Assembly (NCBI GenBank): GCA_023485825.1
Contig: JAMCZF010000034.1
Span: 1-19,300, forward strand
From: Candidatus Martarchaeota archaeon
Lineage (GTDB): Archaea > Micrarchaeota > Micrarchaeia > Micrarchaeales > CABMGC01
Direction: 5' to 3'
DNA length: 19,300 bases
Shown in pieces: positions 1 through 7,001 of the stretch. The notes under the pieces were generated by a model. The model saw only the letters and a program-made list of their open reading frames with translations. It ran no database searches and was not told the DNA's origin. The translations under genes were made by a program, and so were the position numbers. The first letter of the stretch is position 1. Every line of letters begins with the position of its first letter.

Positions 1-318
1 ACATTCTCGATAGTGCTTGGATTTATACTGTCCACGTTCACGAGCGACGTCATGCAGAGCTGGGGCTTCTCCGGCATAATATCCGTGCTGCTGTCTACCA
101 TTCCCCCTGTCTACTATCCTATAACATACATACCGCAGCCCTTCCAGTACATCGCATATCTATCGCCTACGACATACGGCGCGGAGATAGTCCAGAACGC
201 CACCGGCTTTCTGAGCATAAGCGCGCTGAACCTCGGGATAGACTGGGCCGTGATAATAGCCGTAGCCGTGTCGCTCGTGCTCATCGCGAAGAGAAAGGCA
301 AGGTGGCGCGAGTCATAG
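1..318 (+). CDS. ABC-2 type transporter permease, C-terminal part (5' truncated)
   Basis: The reading frame is open from base 1 and ends in TAG at 316-318, so the gene starts outside the window. The roughly 105 visible residues contain a hydrophobic segment, the P-x-Y-Y-P-I-x-x-I-P-x-P-x-Q-Y pattern followed by a 'LSP..YGAE' turn, then a last membrane helix (IDWAVIIAVAVSLVLIA) and a short basic cytoplasmic tail (KRKARWRES). Proline-rich 'YYPI..IP' followed by a P-T-x-x-A/G turn and a final helix is the usual C-terminus of ABC-2 export permeases. Such proteins pair with an ATPase, usually encoded next door, to export drugs, lipids or polysaccharides; the partner would lie to the left and the substrate cannot be told. 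A family member other than ABC-2 is possible but less likely. Confidence 0.8.
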   Translation, partial: TFSIVLGFILSTFTSDVMQSWGFSGIISVLLSTIPPVYYPITYIPQPFQYIAYLSPTTYGAEIVQNATGFLSISALNLGIDWAVIIAVAVSLVLIAKRKARWRES

Positions 319-470
319 GCATCAACAATATAGCTCTCCGGCCAATGCCGCGCCCGGCGGCGCAGGCAGGGCGCCTGACACTGAGAATCCCGTCGCCAGA
401 AAGCCGCGGATAAGCAGGCAGCCGGGTCCATGCGGCCCGGAAACGCGGCGCAGCCTGTGCCTTACCCTAT

Positions 471-480
471 CCTTTATATA
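471..480 (+). promoter_or_regulatory. TATA box of the rps19e operon
   Basis: The sequence CCTTTATATA stands out in the GC-rich intergenic stretch. It lies 70-79 bases before the S19e ATG at 550, so initiation would be expected near 505 with a leader of about 45 nt. It is the only good TATA candidate in 319-549. The rest of that gap (319-470) is GC-rich with only short imperfect stems (for example CCGGG 422-426 / CCCGG 436-440) and no recognisable RNA gene. Confidence 0.6.
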
Positions 481-549
481 CATTCTCGTGCAAAATAAGT
501 GCATAATCAGGCGCACGTTTAGTGTTCTGGATTACGTTTCTGCAGTGGT

Positions 550-972
550 ATGATGCCGAACATAAAAGAGGTAGACAGCGCGGTGCTCATAGGCAGCGTG
601 GCAAAGAAGCTCAAGGAGCTCAAGGTGGCAAAGCCCAAGTACCTTGATTATGTGAAGACGGGCGCAGGGCGCGAGCGCGTGCCGGACAACCCGGACTTCT
701 GGTATATAAGGTGCGCATCAATACTGCGCCAGACATACCTGAACGGGCCCATAGGGATCTCAAGGCTCAGGATAAGATATGGTACAAGGAAGAGGCACAA
801 CGTCCACAAGCACCACATGTTCAGGTCAGGTGGGAGCAACATAAAGGATGCTTTCGCGGCATTGGAAAAGCTTGAGTATGTGAAGAAGGGCAAGGCCGGC
901 AGGGTCGTCACTCCAAAAGGCAGGTCATTCCTAGACCGGGCTGCAGCAGAGATACTTAAACAGGGTGCATAA
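550..972 (+). CDS. rps19e: 30S ribosomal protein S19e
   Basis: A 140-residue protein of normal length for the archaeal/eukaryotic S19e family. Visible family features are the N-terminal 'IKEVDSAVLIGSVAKKLKEL' helix, the 'FWYIRCASILRQTYLNGPIG' core with the YIR.ASILR signature, the basic RKRHNVHKHHM loop region, and the C-terminal winged-helix tail 'LEKLEYVKKGKAGRVVTPKG'. S19e is a component of the small ribosomal subunit head needed for its maturation. The start is ATG 550; a second ATG follows at 553 and cannot be excluded. It is the first gene after a TATA box and is directly abutted by the next gene (stop TAA 970-972, next start 973), so it heads the translation operon. Confidence 0.95.
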   Translation: MMPNIKEVDSAVLIGSVAKKLKELKVAKPKYLDYVKTGAGRERVPDNPDFWYIRCASILRQTYLNGPIGISRLRIRYGTRKRHNVHKHHMFRSGGSNIKDAFAALEKLEYVKKGKAGRVVTPKGRSFLDRAAAEILKQGA

Positions 973-1272
973 GTGACTGAGGAACAGGAAGATGAAAGGT
1001 ACAGGAAAGAGATGTCAAGGCGCATAAAGCTCATGCAGCAGGAGCAGCAGCGCCGGGAAATCGCAAGAAGGCTCATGACAAGCGAGGCATATGAGCGGCT
1101 GATGAATGTGAGGTTATCCAACAGGGAGCTGTACACGCAACTGCTAAACCTTATAATACAAATGGCGCAGGGCAACAGGATAGCGGGCAAGCTGACAGAG
1201 GAGCAGCTGCGCAGCCTGCTCAGCAGGCTGACGTACAAGCCGGAGCCCACAGTGCAGTTTAAGCACAAGTAA
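973..1272 (+). CDS. PDCD5-family DNA-binding protein
   Basis: A 99-residue protein starting with GTG immediately after the S19e stop (no intervening base). It has the PDCD5 layout: a highly charged N-terminal helix (EEQEDERYRKEMSRR), then 'EIARRLMTSEAYERLMNVRLSN', 'LLNLIIQMAQGNRIAGKLTEEQL' and a C-terminal helix ending in basic residues. The archaeal members (Mth1615 type) are compact three-helix-bundle proteins reported to bind double-stranded DNA; their cellular role is not settled. The gene is normally found between rps19e and rpl39e in archaea, exactly as here. The GTG start is the only sensible one because no ATG occurs before the conserved core. Confidence 0.9.
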   Translation: MTEEQEDERYRKEMSRRIKLMQQEQQRREIARRLMTSEAYERLMNVRLSNRELYTQLLNLIIQMAQGNRIAGKLTEEQLRSLLSRLTYKPEPTVQFKHK

Positions 1273-1286
1273 GAATGATGGTTTCC

Positions 1287-1445
1287 ATGGGAAAAAAGAG
1301 CCAGAATAGGAAGGCAAGGCTTGGCAAGAAGCTGAAGCAGAACAGGAGAATACCGGTATTGGCCACGCTGCGCACGCACAGGCGCGTGCAGTACAACCGG
1401 ATGCAGCGCAACTGGAGGAACAGGAAGCTCAGATTGAAGGATTGA
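1287..1445 (+). CDS. rpl39e: 50S ribosomal protein L39e
   Basis: A 52-residue, very basic protein that is easy to miss because of its size. It reads MGKKSQNRKARLGKKLKQNR, then 'RIPVLATLRTHRRVQYN', then 'RMQRNWRNRKLRLKD' and stops at TGA 1443-1445. This is the L39e pattern: GKK start, LxKxxKQNRR-x-P in the middle, and N-x-x-x-R-x-W-R C-terminal part. L39e is a tiny extended protein that lines the ribosomal exit tunnel. Start ATG 1287 gives the family-typical MGKK; two in-frame ATGs at 1275 and 1278 would add four residues. It lies 14 nt after the PDCD5-family gene and 4 nt before rpl31e. Confidence 0.93.
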   Translation: MGKKSQNRKARLGKKLKQNRRIPVLATLRTHRRVQYNRMQRNWRNRKLRLKD

Positions 1446-1449
1446 TAAA

Positions 1450-1905
1450 ATGGCAACAACAGCGCCGGCAAGGATATCAAGGACCATAAGGCTCAGGAAG
1501 AGGCTCGTGAGGATACACATGTCAAGGCGGCGCAAGAAGTCAGTGGATTACGTAAGGGAGGACATCGCAAGGCACGCAAAGGCCGGCGCCGGCTCGGTAA
1601 AAATGAGCAAGGACCTCAACAACTACCTGGTTGACAAGGTTGCGAGGAGCATGTCGCCTGTGCGCGTGACAGTGGAAAGGGACGGCGACATTGTCAAGGC
1701 AGACCTTGCGCCGGAACTGAAGCGCAGGCCTGAGGCAGCGGACAAGCCTGCCGAGAAGAAGGCGCCTGGGAAGGCGCAGCAGGAACCGGCAAAGGGCGTA
1801 GCAGCAGGCAAGGCCGCGCATCAGCATAATCAGGCGCAACAGCAGAAGGCGGCTCCAAAACAGGCTACGCCTTCAGACAGCGCGCATGACAAGAAGGTCA
1901 AATGA
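1450..1905 (+). CDS. rpl31e: 50S ribosomal protein L31e with a low-complexity C-terminal extension
   Basis: A 151-residue protein. Residues 1-90 match L31e: a basic N-terminus ending in 'SRTIRLRKRLVRIHMSRRRKKSVDYVREDIARH', then the conserved 'VKMSKDLNNYLVDKVARSMSPVRVTV' (LN-x-x-x-W/V-x-k-g/a-x-x-x-P-x-x-x-x-V). L31e sits near the polypeptide exit tunnel. Residues about 91-151 are an Ala/Lys/Gln/Pro/His-rich tail (for example KPAEKKAPGKAQQEPAKG and HNQAQQQKAAPKQ) that ordinary L31e proteins of about 85-95 residues lack; it is probably disordered. The stop TGA (1903-1905) overlaps the aIF6 ATG at 1902 by four bases, indicating translational coupling. Confidence 0.93.
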   Translation: MATTAPARISRTIRLRKRLVRIHMSRRRKKSVDYVREDIARHAKAGAGSVKMSKDLNNYLVDKVARSMSPVRVTVERDGDIVKADLAPELKRRPEAADKPAEKKAPGKAQQEPAKGVAAGKAAHQHNQAQQQKAAPKQATPSDSAHDKKVK

Positions 1906-2570
1906 TGCCCACGGCAAAGCTGAGCATCCTGGGGAACGACTACATAGGCGCGTTCTCCATAGCAACCGACTCCTTCTCTCTCGTCGGCAAAGGATCCACG
2001 AAAGGCGAGCGCAGCGCCATAAAAAGGGACCTCGGTGTGCCGGTGCATGACCTCAGCGTGAGCGGCTCAGACCTCATAGGCATATACGCGGCATGCAACT
2101 CCCGCTCGCTGATTCTTCCGGACGCGGCGTACGCGAGCGAGGCGAAAGCCATCAAGAAACAGATCGACAGCGTAAATGTTGAGATATTCAAGACAGACCT
2201 CAACGCACTGGGCAACAACATACTTACGAATGACAAGAAGGCCATAATCAATCCGAACTACTCGTCAAAAGAGGCAAAAGAGATATCCGATATGCTGGAT
2301 GTAGAGGTCATAAAGATGGGCATAGGGGGCTTTGAAACCGTCGGAGCGAACAATCTGCTCACAAACAGGGGCATAGTCCTCAACAACAGGGTGACGGAAG
2401 AGGAGGAATCCCTGCTGAAGGAGCTGTTCACCAGCGTATCGCAATCCACGGCAAACCTCGGTGCGCTGAGCATAGGCCTCTGCGCCATAGCGAACTCAAG
2501 GGGACTCCTGGTAGGCAGGGCCACCACGGGCTACGAGATCGCGAGCATATCAGAAGGGCTAGGGTTCTGA
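1902..2570 (+). CDS. eif6: Translation initiation factor aIF6
   Basis: A 222-residue protein of standard aIF6 length. The five-fold repeated pentein fold is visible as recurring blocks: 'ILGNDYIGAFSIATDSFSLV', 'VPVHDLSVSGSDLIGIYAACNSRSLILP', 'LNALGNNILTNDKKAIINPN', 'VGANNLLTNRGIVLNNRVT', and 'LGALSIGLCAIANSRGLLVG'. aIF6 binds the large subunit and blocks joining with the small subunit, acting in ribosome biogenesis and initiation control. ATG 1902 overlaps the rpl31e stop; ATG 1905 is an alternative one codon later. In many archaea the next gene is rplX; here eif6 is followed only by a 14-codon frame and then a surface-protein gene. Confidence 0.95.
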   Translation: MMPTAKLSILGNDYIGAFSIATDSFSLVGKGSTKGERSAIKRDLGVPVHDLSVSGSDLIGIYAACNSRSLILPDAAYASEAKAIKKQIDSVNVEIFKTDLNALGNNILTNDKKAIINPNYSSKEAKEISDMLDVEVIKMGIGGFETVGANNLLTNRGIVLNNRVTEEEESLLKELFTSVSQSTANLGALSIGLCAIANSRGLLVGRATTGYEIASISEGLGF

Positions 2571-2614
2571 TGCGCATATATGCTCTCAAGACACTCTACG
2601 ACGACAACGCCTAA
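2570..2614 (+). pseudogene. 14-codon frame at the expected rplX position; possible decayed remnant
   Basis: An ATG at 2570-2572 overlaps the last base of the aIF6 stop and opens MRIYALKTLYDDNA, followed by TAA at 2612-2614. The overlap resembles the translational coupling used elsewhere in this operon. The pattern M-R/K-I/V-Y/F-x-L/V-x-x-x-Y/F is similar, as I remember it, to the first residues of LX/L18Ae, whose gene usually follows eif6. No downstream sequence continues that family in any frame. Fourteen codons are too few to prove homology, so it may be a chance frame or an unrelated short peptide. Confidence 0.2.
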
Positions 2615-2620
2615 AGCAAC

Positions 2621-2629
2621 CCTTATATA
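2621..2629 (+). promoter_or_regulatory. TATA box of the beta-propeller surface-protein gene
   Basis: CCTTATATA lies between the operon's aIF6 end and the surface-protein gene. Initiation would be expected near 2650, which argues against the upstream GTG at 2631 as the start and for an ATG at 2664 or 2721. A second, weaker TATA-like string (CTATAT, 2642-2647) follows. This promoter means the inserted gene can be transcribed independently of the ribosomal operon. Confidence 0.5.
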
Positions 2630-2663
2630 GGTGAAAAGACACTATATCACAGTACGCCTGCCG

Positions 2664-5177
2664 ATGTGGGATTATAGAATCGGCAAGCATGTAAAGATAT
2701 CTAAGCGCGCGGTTGGTCTGATGATTGGTGGCTACTACAAAACGTTGATATTGGCTTTTGCTGTATTGTCGATGGCAGTTGCACAAACGGCCTTTGCAGG
2801 ATCCTCAGCGAATAAAGGGGGCTATGCATATGTTGTCCAGGATGGCGGACTGATAGTAATAAACACAACAACTAACACAATAATCGGATCGCTGGATACT
2901 GGCTCTCAGTATCTTCAAGAACCATACGGCCTCGCTATATCGCCTAATGGCGAATATGCATATACTATCAATGATCAGCCTAATTACGCGGGGCTTATGA
3001 AAATTAACTTGTCAACTGGAACTATAAAGCAATTCGCCCATAATGCAGGTTATCTCATCGCCATATCACCAGACGGAACATATGGTTACGTAAGCGACTG
3101 CAATTTAACCAATGATAATTGCATATCTGTCTTTAATACATCAACTGGCACTATAGAAGCCACCATACCGGACCCCAACTGGAACTGGGCGCCATTTGAT
3201 GCTGCGTTCTCTCCAGACGGCACGTTTGCCTATGTGACTGTTCCGTTTCCCAGGCCTGGAACAAATGACATATCGATAATAAACACCGAGACTAACACGG
3301 TCGACGGAGGCTTCAACGTTCCTGGCACACCATGGGGCGTGACCTTCCTGCCTAACGACAACCGCGCATACATCAGCGCAGTGTCAAACGTGTATGTAAT
3401 TGATACATCAACAAACGCAATCATTGATACAATACCTACATCTTACACCAACTGCAATGAGTGCGGTTACCTCGCTGCATCTCCTGATGGAAAGTACGTG
3501 TATGTAGTGTGGTCTTACGCTAACGCTCAGTCGCCTGTAAATGGCATCACAATTATCAACACCACCACAAACAGGGTTGTTGGAAACATAACGTCAACCC
3601 AGTTCTCTTACTCAGAAGGCGTCGCATTCGGTCCGTACACTCCTTCGCCGGCTCCTGCACCGCCCATTCTGTCATTCAGCGCAGGAAACAGCGTACCCTA
3701 CGGCACTAACGACCTGATAACCGCGGCAAATTCGATAGGAAACTCAGGAGACGTCATTCAGCTTACGGTCTCAAACACCCTGACCAATGCTGTGGTGGAG
3801 AGCAACTCAGGAACCTCTTTGGCCTCTAATGACATATGTGGCAGTCCCGCGGCTATAACTCAATGTCTTGGCGCAGGCACCTACAATGTTGTGGCAAAGG
3901 ATCTTAACAACAACCTTATAACCACCAACACCCTTACGATAATGCAGGCCTCAATACCCAATTCGAACGGTCTGCTGACGCTCACGCTTCCAACACCGAA
4001 CTCGATGGACTACAACGGCGCAAACTCGCCGGACATAACGGCAGCGATCACGTCCGTGGACAACCAGCTCACAGCGAACGTTGTCGTGAACAATGACGTG
4101 TTCAACTCGGTGTTCACCGGAACGAACACCTTCGCGGTCGGACCCGGCGCAAACACATACTTCATAACAACATCAACACCAGGGAACGGCAACTACCTCC
4201 CTGCAAATGTTTCAAACACCTTCGTCATAAACAAGGCACCCTTGATAACTCTCATGGCATCGCCTTCCCAAATCACGATTGGCAGCGCAGTGACGCTTGT
4301 TGCAACGATAACCGGGGGAACAGGCCCCTACACCATAGTCTACTACAGCTCAGCAGGAAGTCCTGTGGGAACAGGCGCGCTTGGTACCTCATCCGGAAGC
4401 AATACTCTCGTGTTCACGCCAGGGAGCACAGGCACATTCACCTTCAATGCCGTCGCCATAGACAAAGGCACGAGTGCCCCATTCATATTTAACTCGATAC
4501 CTTCCGACCCTGTGACAGTCAGCAGCGCGCCGAGTCCCTCAAGGCCATCAAGCAACGGAGGCGGAGGCGGTGGCGGCGGAGTGGTTGGTGGAGGGACATT
4601 CAGGCCGGCAGTATCCACAATTAACAATACCTGTTATCTGGTCTCTAACCTGACAGCCCCAGACTACGCGGTTGTCAACTTCACCGGCATCTCGTTCAAC
4701 ATACGCGCAAACTTCATCTCTCCGACAGACGCGGGCGTAACTGTGAACAGCACCAGCCCGTATACACTGTATCCCAACAATACAATATCGATACTCAACA
4801 CAGCGAAGTACAACTACACTATGAAGCTCACAGGCATATCCTACATACCGGCAGTACACACAATAACCCTGGCGGTGTGCACTATAAGCAAGGTGAAGCC
4901 AAGCCCGAATGCGCCTACCAACACCATAACAAACGCCACGGCTACTACATCAACCACTACGATACTGCCCACGACCACGATTGCGGCAGTGTCAAATTCC
5001 ATGACTAGCAATGCTGTGGCCGCTGTGCCTGCCACATCCGCACCTCCCTGGTGGATTCTGTGGCTGCTGCTCCTGATACTGCTGCTTGTTCTGCTGTGGC
5101 TGCTCTTCCTGCAATGGAAAAGGCGCAGGAAGAGTGATGGCAAAAAACATGCGCCTCGGCCATCTCAACCAAAGTAA
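2664..5177 (+). CDS. Large secreted beta-propeller/Ig-like surface protein with C-terminal membrane anchor
   Basis: About 837 residues from ATG 2664. Candidate starts are GTG 2631, ATG 2664 and ATG 2721; the last gives the most ordinary Sec signal (MIGGYYKTLILAFAVLSMAV, cleavage after A-F-A near residue 46 in this numbering). Residues ~50-335 form YVTN-type propeller blades, with repeated 'AISPNGEYAYT', 'AFSPDGTFAYV' and 'AASPDGKYVYV' plus 'INTTTN/T.I' units. Residues ~340-620 look like Ig-like beta modules; ~630-645 is a poly-Gly hinge; ~650-745 is a domain with two cysteines; then a Thr/Ser/Pro-rich stalk. A Trp/Leu-rich helix (WWILWLLLLILLLVLLWLLF) at ~796-818 and a KRRRK tail anchor it. 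Many N-x-S/T sequons suggest heavy glycosylation. Probably an S-layer-associated or adhesive protein; ligand unknown. The propeller half is visibly more AT-rich (about 40-42% GC in lines counted) than the second half (about 60%). Confidence 0.85.
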   Translation: MWDYRIGKHVKISKRAVGLMIGGYYKTLILAFAVLSMAVAQTAFAGSSANKGGYAYVVQDGGLIVINTTTNTIIGSLDTGSQYLQEPYGLAISPNGEYAYTINDQPNYAGLMKINLSTGTIKQFAHNAGYLIAISPDGTYGYVSDCNLTNDNCISVFNTSTGTIEATIPDPNWNWAPFDAAFSPDGTFAYVTVPFPRPGTNDISIINTETNTVDGGFNVPGTPWGVTFLPNDNRAYISAVSNVYVIDTSTNAIIDTIPTSYTNCNECGYLAASPDGKYVYVVWSYANAQSPVNGITIINTTTNRVVGNITSTQFSYSEGVAFGPYTPSPAPAPPILSFSAGNSVPYGTNDLITAANSIGNSGDVIQLTVSNTLTNAVVESNSGTSLASNDICGSPAAITQCLGAGTYNVVAKDLNNNLITTNTLTIMQASIPNSNGLLTLTLPTPNSMDYNGANSPDITAAITSVDNQLTANVVVNNDVFNSVFTGTNTFAVGPGANTYFITTSTPGNGNYLPANVSNTFVINKAPLITLMASPSQITIGSAVTLVATITGGTGPYTIVYYSSAGSPVGTGALGTSSGSNTLVFTPGSTGTFTFNAVAIDKGTSAPFIFNSIPSDPVTVSSAPSPSRPSSNGGGGGGGGVVGGGTFRPAVSTINNTCYLVSNLTAPDYAVVNFTGISFNIRANFISPTDAGVTVNSTSPYTLYPNNTISILNTAKYNYTMKLTGISYIPAVHTITLAVCTISKVKPSPNAPTNTITNATATTSTTTILPTTTIAAVSNSMTSNAVAAVPATSAPPWWILWLLLLILLLVLLWLLFLQWKRRRKSDGKKHAPRPSQPK

Positions 5178-5184
5178 TAAAAGG
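5176..5184 (+). promoter_or_regulatory. Probable TATA box of pfdA-ftsY
   Basis: The string AATAAAAGG starts inside the surface-protein stop codon region and is centred about 33 bp before the prefoldin ATG at 5213. Predicted initiation near 5205 would give a leader of under 10 nt. It would restore transcription of pfdA-ftsY after the inserted surface gene. No other AT-rich box occurs in 5178-5212. Confidence 0.4.
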
Positions 5185-5212
5185 ACAGAAACCCAATCTA
5201 TACTGTGGTTCA

Positions 5213-5641
5213 ATGGCTACAGAGAAGGCATCCGATGATAAGGCATATGCGCAGCTGCGCTACATGCAGAACGTTTACTCGCAGCACCATGAGCTCATCG
5301 AGGAGCAGATAGCCACATACTCGTTATCGCTGGACTCGATGAGGAAGGGGGTCCAGTTCCTCAACGACTCGAAGCAGGCCGACAAGAAGAAGACTCTTAT
5401 AAGCATCGGCGGCGGCGCGTATGTGGAGGCACTGTTCCCTGATATAAGGTCTGCTCTGGTGTATGTCGGGGCAGGCTACCTGGTAGAGAGGAGCGTGGCA
5501 GAGGCGAAGGCGATAGTAGAGGATAATAAGAATAAGCAGGAGGAGATGCTCAAGAAACTCGACGCGGAGCGCAGGAAGCTGCAAAGCGAGCTGATAAGCA
5601 TAAGCTACAGGATAGAAACGATGCAGCAACAGCAGGTATAG
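5213..5641 (+). CDS. pfdA: Prefoldin subunit alpha
   Basis: A 142-residue protein with the class-alpha prefoldin layout: an N-terminal coiled-coil helix (residues ~8-55, with ELIEEQIATYSLSLDSMRKG), the central beta-hairpin segment 'TLISIGGGAYVEALFPDIRSALVYVGAGYLVERSVAEA' in the place of the family's 'plG.gvyv.a.i.d...v.v.iGaG..vE.s..eA', then a second long helix (EDNKNKQEEMLKKLDAERRKLQSEL). Prefoldin is an alpha2-beta4 hexamer that captures unfolded proteins in the cytoplasm and passes them to the thermosome. ftsY follows after 2 nt, the normal archaeal pairing, so both are probably one transcript. Start ATG 5213 is the only one before the coiled coil. Confidence 0.9.
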   Translation: MATEKASDDKAYAQLRYMQNVYSQHHELIEEQIATYSLSLDSMRKGVQFLNDSKQADKKKTLISIGGGAYVEALFPDIRSALVYVGAGYLVERSVAEAKAIVEDNKNKQEEMLKKLDAERRKLQSELISISYRIETMQQQQV

Positions 5642-5643
5642 AA

Positions 5644-6990
5644 ATGTTTGAAGGTCTGAAGAAGAAGCTCTCTAAGTTCGTGAGCGGCCTCTCGAAGAAG
5701 GAAGAGGAGAGGTTCCAGGAAACACAGCATGCAAAAGTCCCCGAGCAAAGTCAGCCGCTGGAGCCGGCGCCTGTCGCAAAGGAACATCCGTCAGTCGAGG
5801 AAACGGCCGGGCCCGGGGCCGCGGTGCCCTCTGCTTCAAGTACAGCTGCGCATGTAGAAGCGCAAAGGCCGAGGGAGGCCCTGCCTGCGGAAAAGAGAGA
5901 CACCAAGCACATGCCTGTAAATGAACCACAAGAGCATAAGCACGATGCCAAGGCAGAGGGGAAACCGCAGGAGCATATACCCAGGGATGCTGCGCCGCAG
6001 CCACGAGCACTGCCGAGCGCGCAGCAAAACCCAGAAGGCATTCCCGGCAAGGCAGCGGAGCATGCGCCCGTGCGCAAGGAACACCCGCGCGCCACAACAG
6101 CCACCAAGATAAAGGGCATATTCCTGCGCGAGGTAAAGGTAAAGGACGAGGACATCGAGCCATTCATCGAGGAGTTGCGCACGTCGCTCCTGCAGTCCGA
6201 TGTCAACTACGATGCCGCAGAAAAGATACTCAACGGCATAAGGAAGGGCCTTGTGGATAAGAAGCTCAGCTCAAGGGGCATCGACTCGCAGATAACCCAG
6301 GTCATACGCGCCTCAATACTCGACATCCTGAAAAAGAAGGTCGCTATAGACCTACTGAAGATAGCCGCAGAAAAGAAGTCAAGGGGCGAGATGCCCTTAA
6401 GGATACTGTTCATAGGGCCCAACGGCGCGGGCAAGACGACCACTATGGCGAAGCTTGCGCACATGTTCCTGAAGAACGGATTCTCGTGCGTCCTTTCGGC
6501 AAGCGACACATTCCGCGCAGCCGCGATCGAGCAGACAGCAATACACGCGCAGCGCCTCGGCATAAACGTGGTCAAGGGGACATACGGGTCAGACCCTGCG
6601 AGCGTTGCGTTCGATGCGATAGCGCATGCAAGGGCCCATCATATCGACGTTGTCCTTATAGACAGCGCCGGAAGGCAGGAAACCAACAAGAGCCTTATGG
6701 ATGAGGTCAAAAAGATGGTGCGCGTTGCGAAGCCCGACCTCAAGATATTCGTCGGCGAGAGCATCGCAGGCAACATGCTTCTCGACCAGGTCCGCGAGTT
6801 CAACGCTGCAGTGGGCCTCGACGGCGTCATACTGACGAAACTGGACTGCGATGCCAAGGGCGGCAACACCCTCTCAATAATAAGCGAGGCCGACGTACCC
6901 GTGATCTACTTCGGGCTGGGCGAGGGCTACGATGACATCATGTCCTTCAATCCCGAGTTCATTGCAGATAGCATAGTCCAGAACAACTGA
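5644..6990 (+). CDS. ftsY: Signal recognition particle receptor FtsY
   Basis: A 448-residue SRP-type GTPase. Residues 1-24 (MFEGLKKKLSKFVSGLSKKE) form a basic amphipathic helix suited to membrane targeting. Residues ~25-152 are a Pro/Ala/Glu/His/Lys-rich low-complexity linker. Residues ~155-245 are the N domain. The G domain has G1 GPNGAGKTTT (258-267), DTFRAAAIEQ (288-297), G3 DSAGR (340-344), G4 TKLD (398-401) and the closing GLGEGYDDIMSF (424-435). These distinguish FtsY from Ffh, as there is no M domain. FtsY docks SRP-ribosome complexes at the membrane, important here given the many secreted proteins. The order pfdA-ftsY directly after eif6/rplX is the common archaeal arrangement. G3 has DSAGR instead of the more frequent DTAGR, a conservative change. 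Confidence 0.96.
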   Translation: MFEGLKKKLSKFVSGLSKKEEERFQETQHAKVPEQSQPLEPAPVAKEHPSVEETAGPGAAVPSASSTAAHVEAQRPREALPAEKRDTKHMPVNEPQEHKHDAKAEGKPQEHIPRDAAPQPRALPSAQQNPEGIPGKAAEHAPVRKEHPRATTATKIKGIFLREVKVKDEDIEPFIEELRTSLLQSDVNYDAAEKILNGIRKGLVDKKLSSRGIDSQITQVIRASILDILKKKVAIDLLKIAAEKKSRGEMPLRILFIGPNGAGKTTTMAKLAHMFLKNGFSCVLSASDTFRAAAIEQTAIHAQRLGINVVKGTYGSDPASVAFDAIAHARAHHIDVVLIDSAGRQETNKSLMDEVKKMVRVAKPDLKIFVGESIAGNMLLDQVREFNAAVGLDGVILTKLDCDAKGGNTLSIISEADVPVIYFGLGEGYDDIMSFNPEFIADSIVQNN

Positions 6991-7001
6991 CCTGCCTGCG
7001 C

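Noticed and set aside
319..470. GC-rich intergenic region possibly hiding a tRNA or structured RNA
   Set aside because: No T-loop GGTTCRA motif or clover-leaf pairing could be found; only 4-6 bp imperfect stems occur, as expected in GC-rich DNA.
322..516. Minus-strand 64-codon frame across the rps19e promoter
   Set aside because: It runs over the TATA box of the ribosomal operon, its translation is not protein-like, and it has no ribosome-binding site.
648..1535. 295-codon minus-strand frame opposite the ribosomal genes
   Set aside because: It is antisense to four clear conserved genes; Leu/Ser/Cys-rich translation is typical of an antisense shadow of Lys/Arg/Glu-rich proteins.
2631..2663. 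GTG 2631 as start of the propeller protein
   Set aside because: It directly abuts the best TATA box, so it would lie upstream of the expected transcript start; it also lengthens the region before the signal peptide.
4550..4600. Gly-codon run in the propeller gene as a hypermutable repeat
   Set aside because: The GGN codons vary in the third base and the run is short, so slippage is unlikely; it is best read as a flexible hinge.
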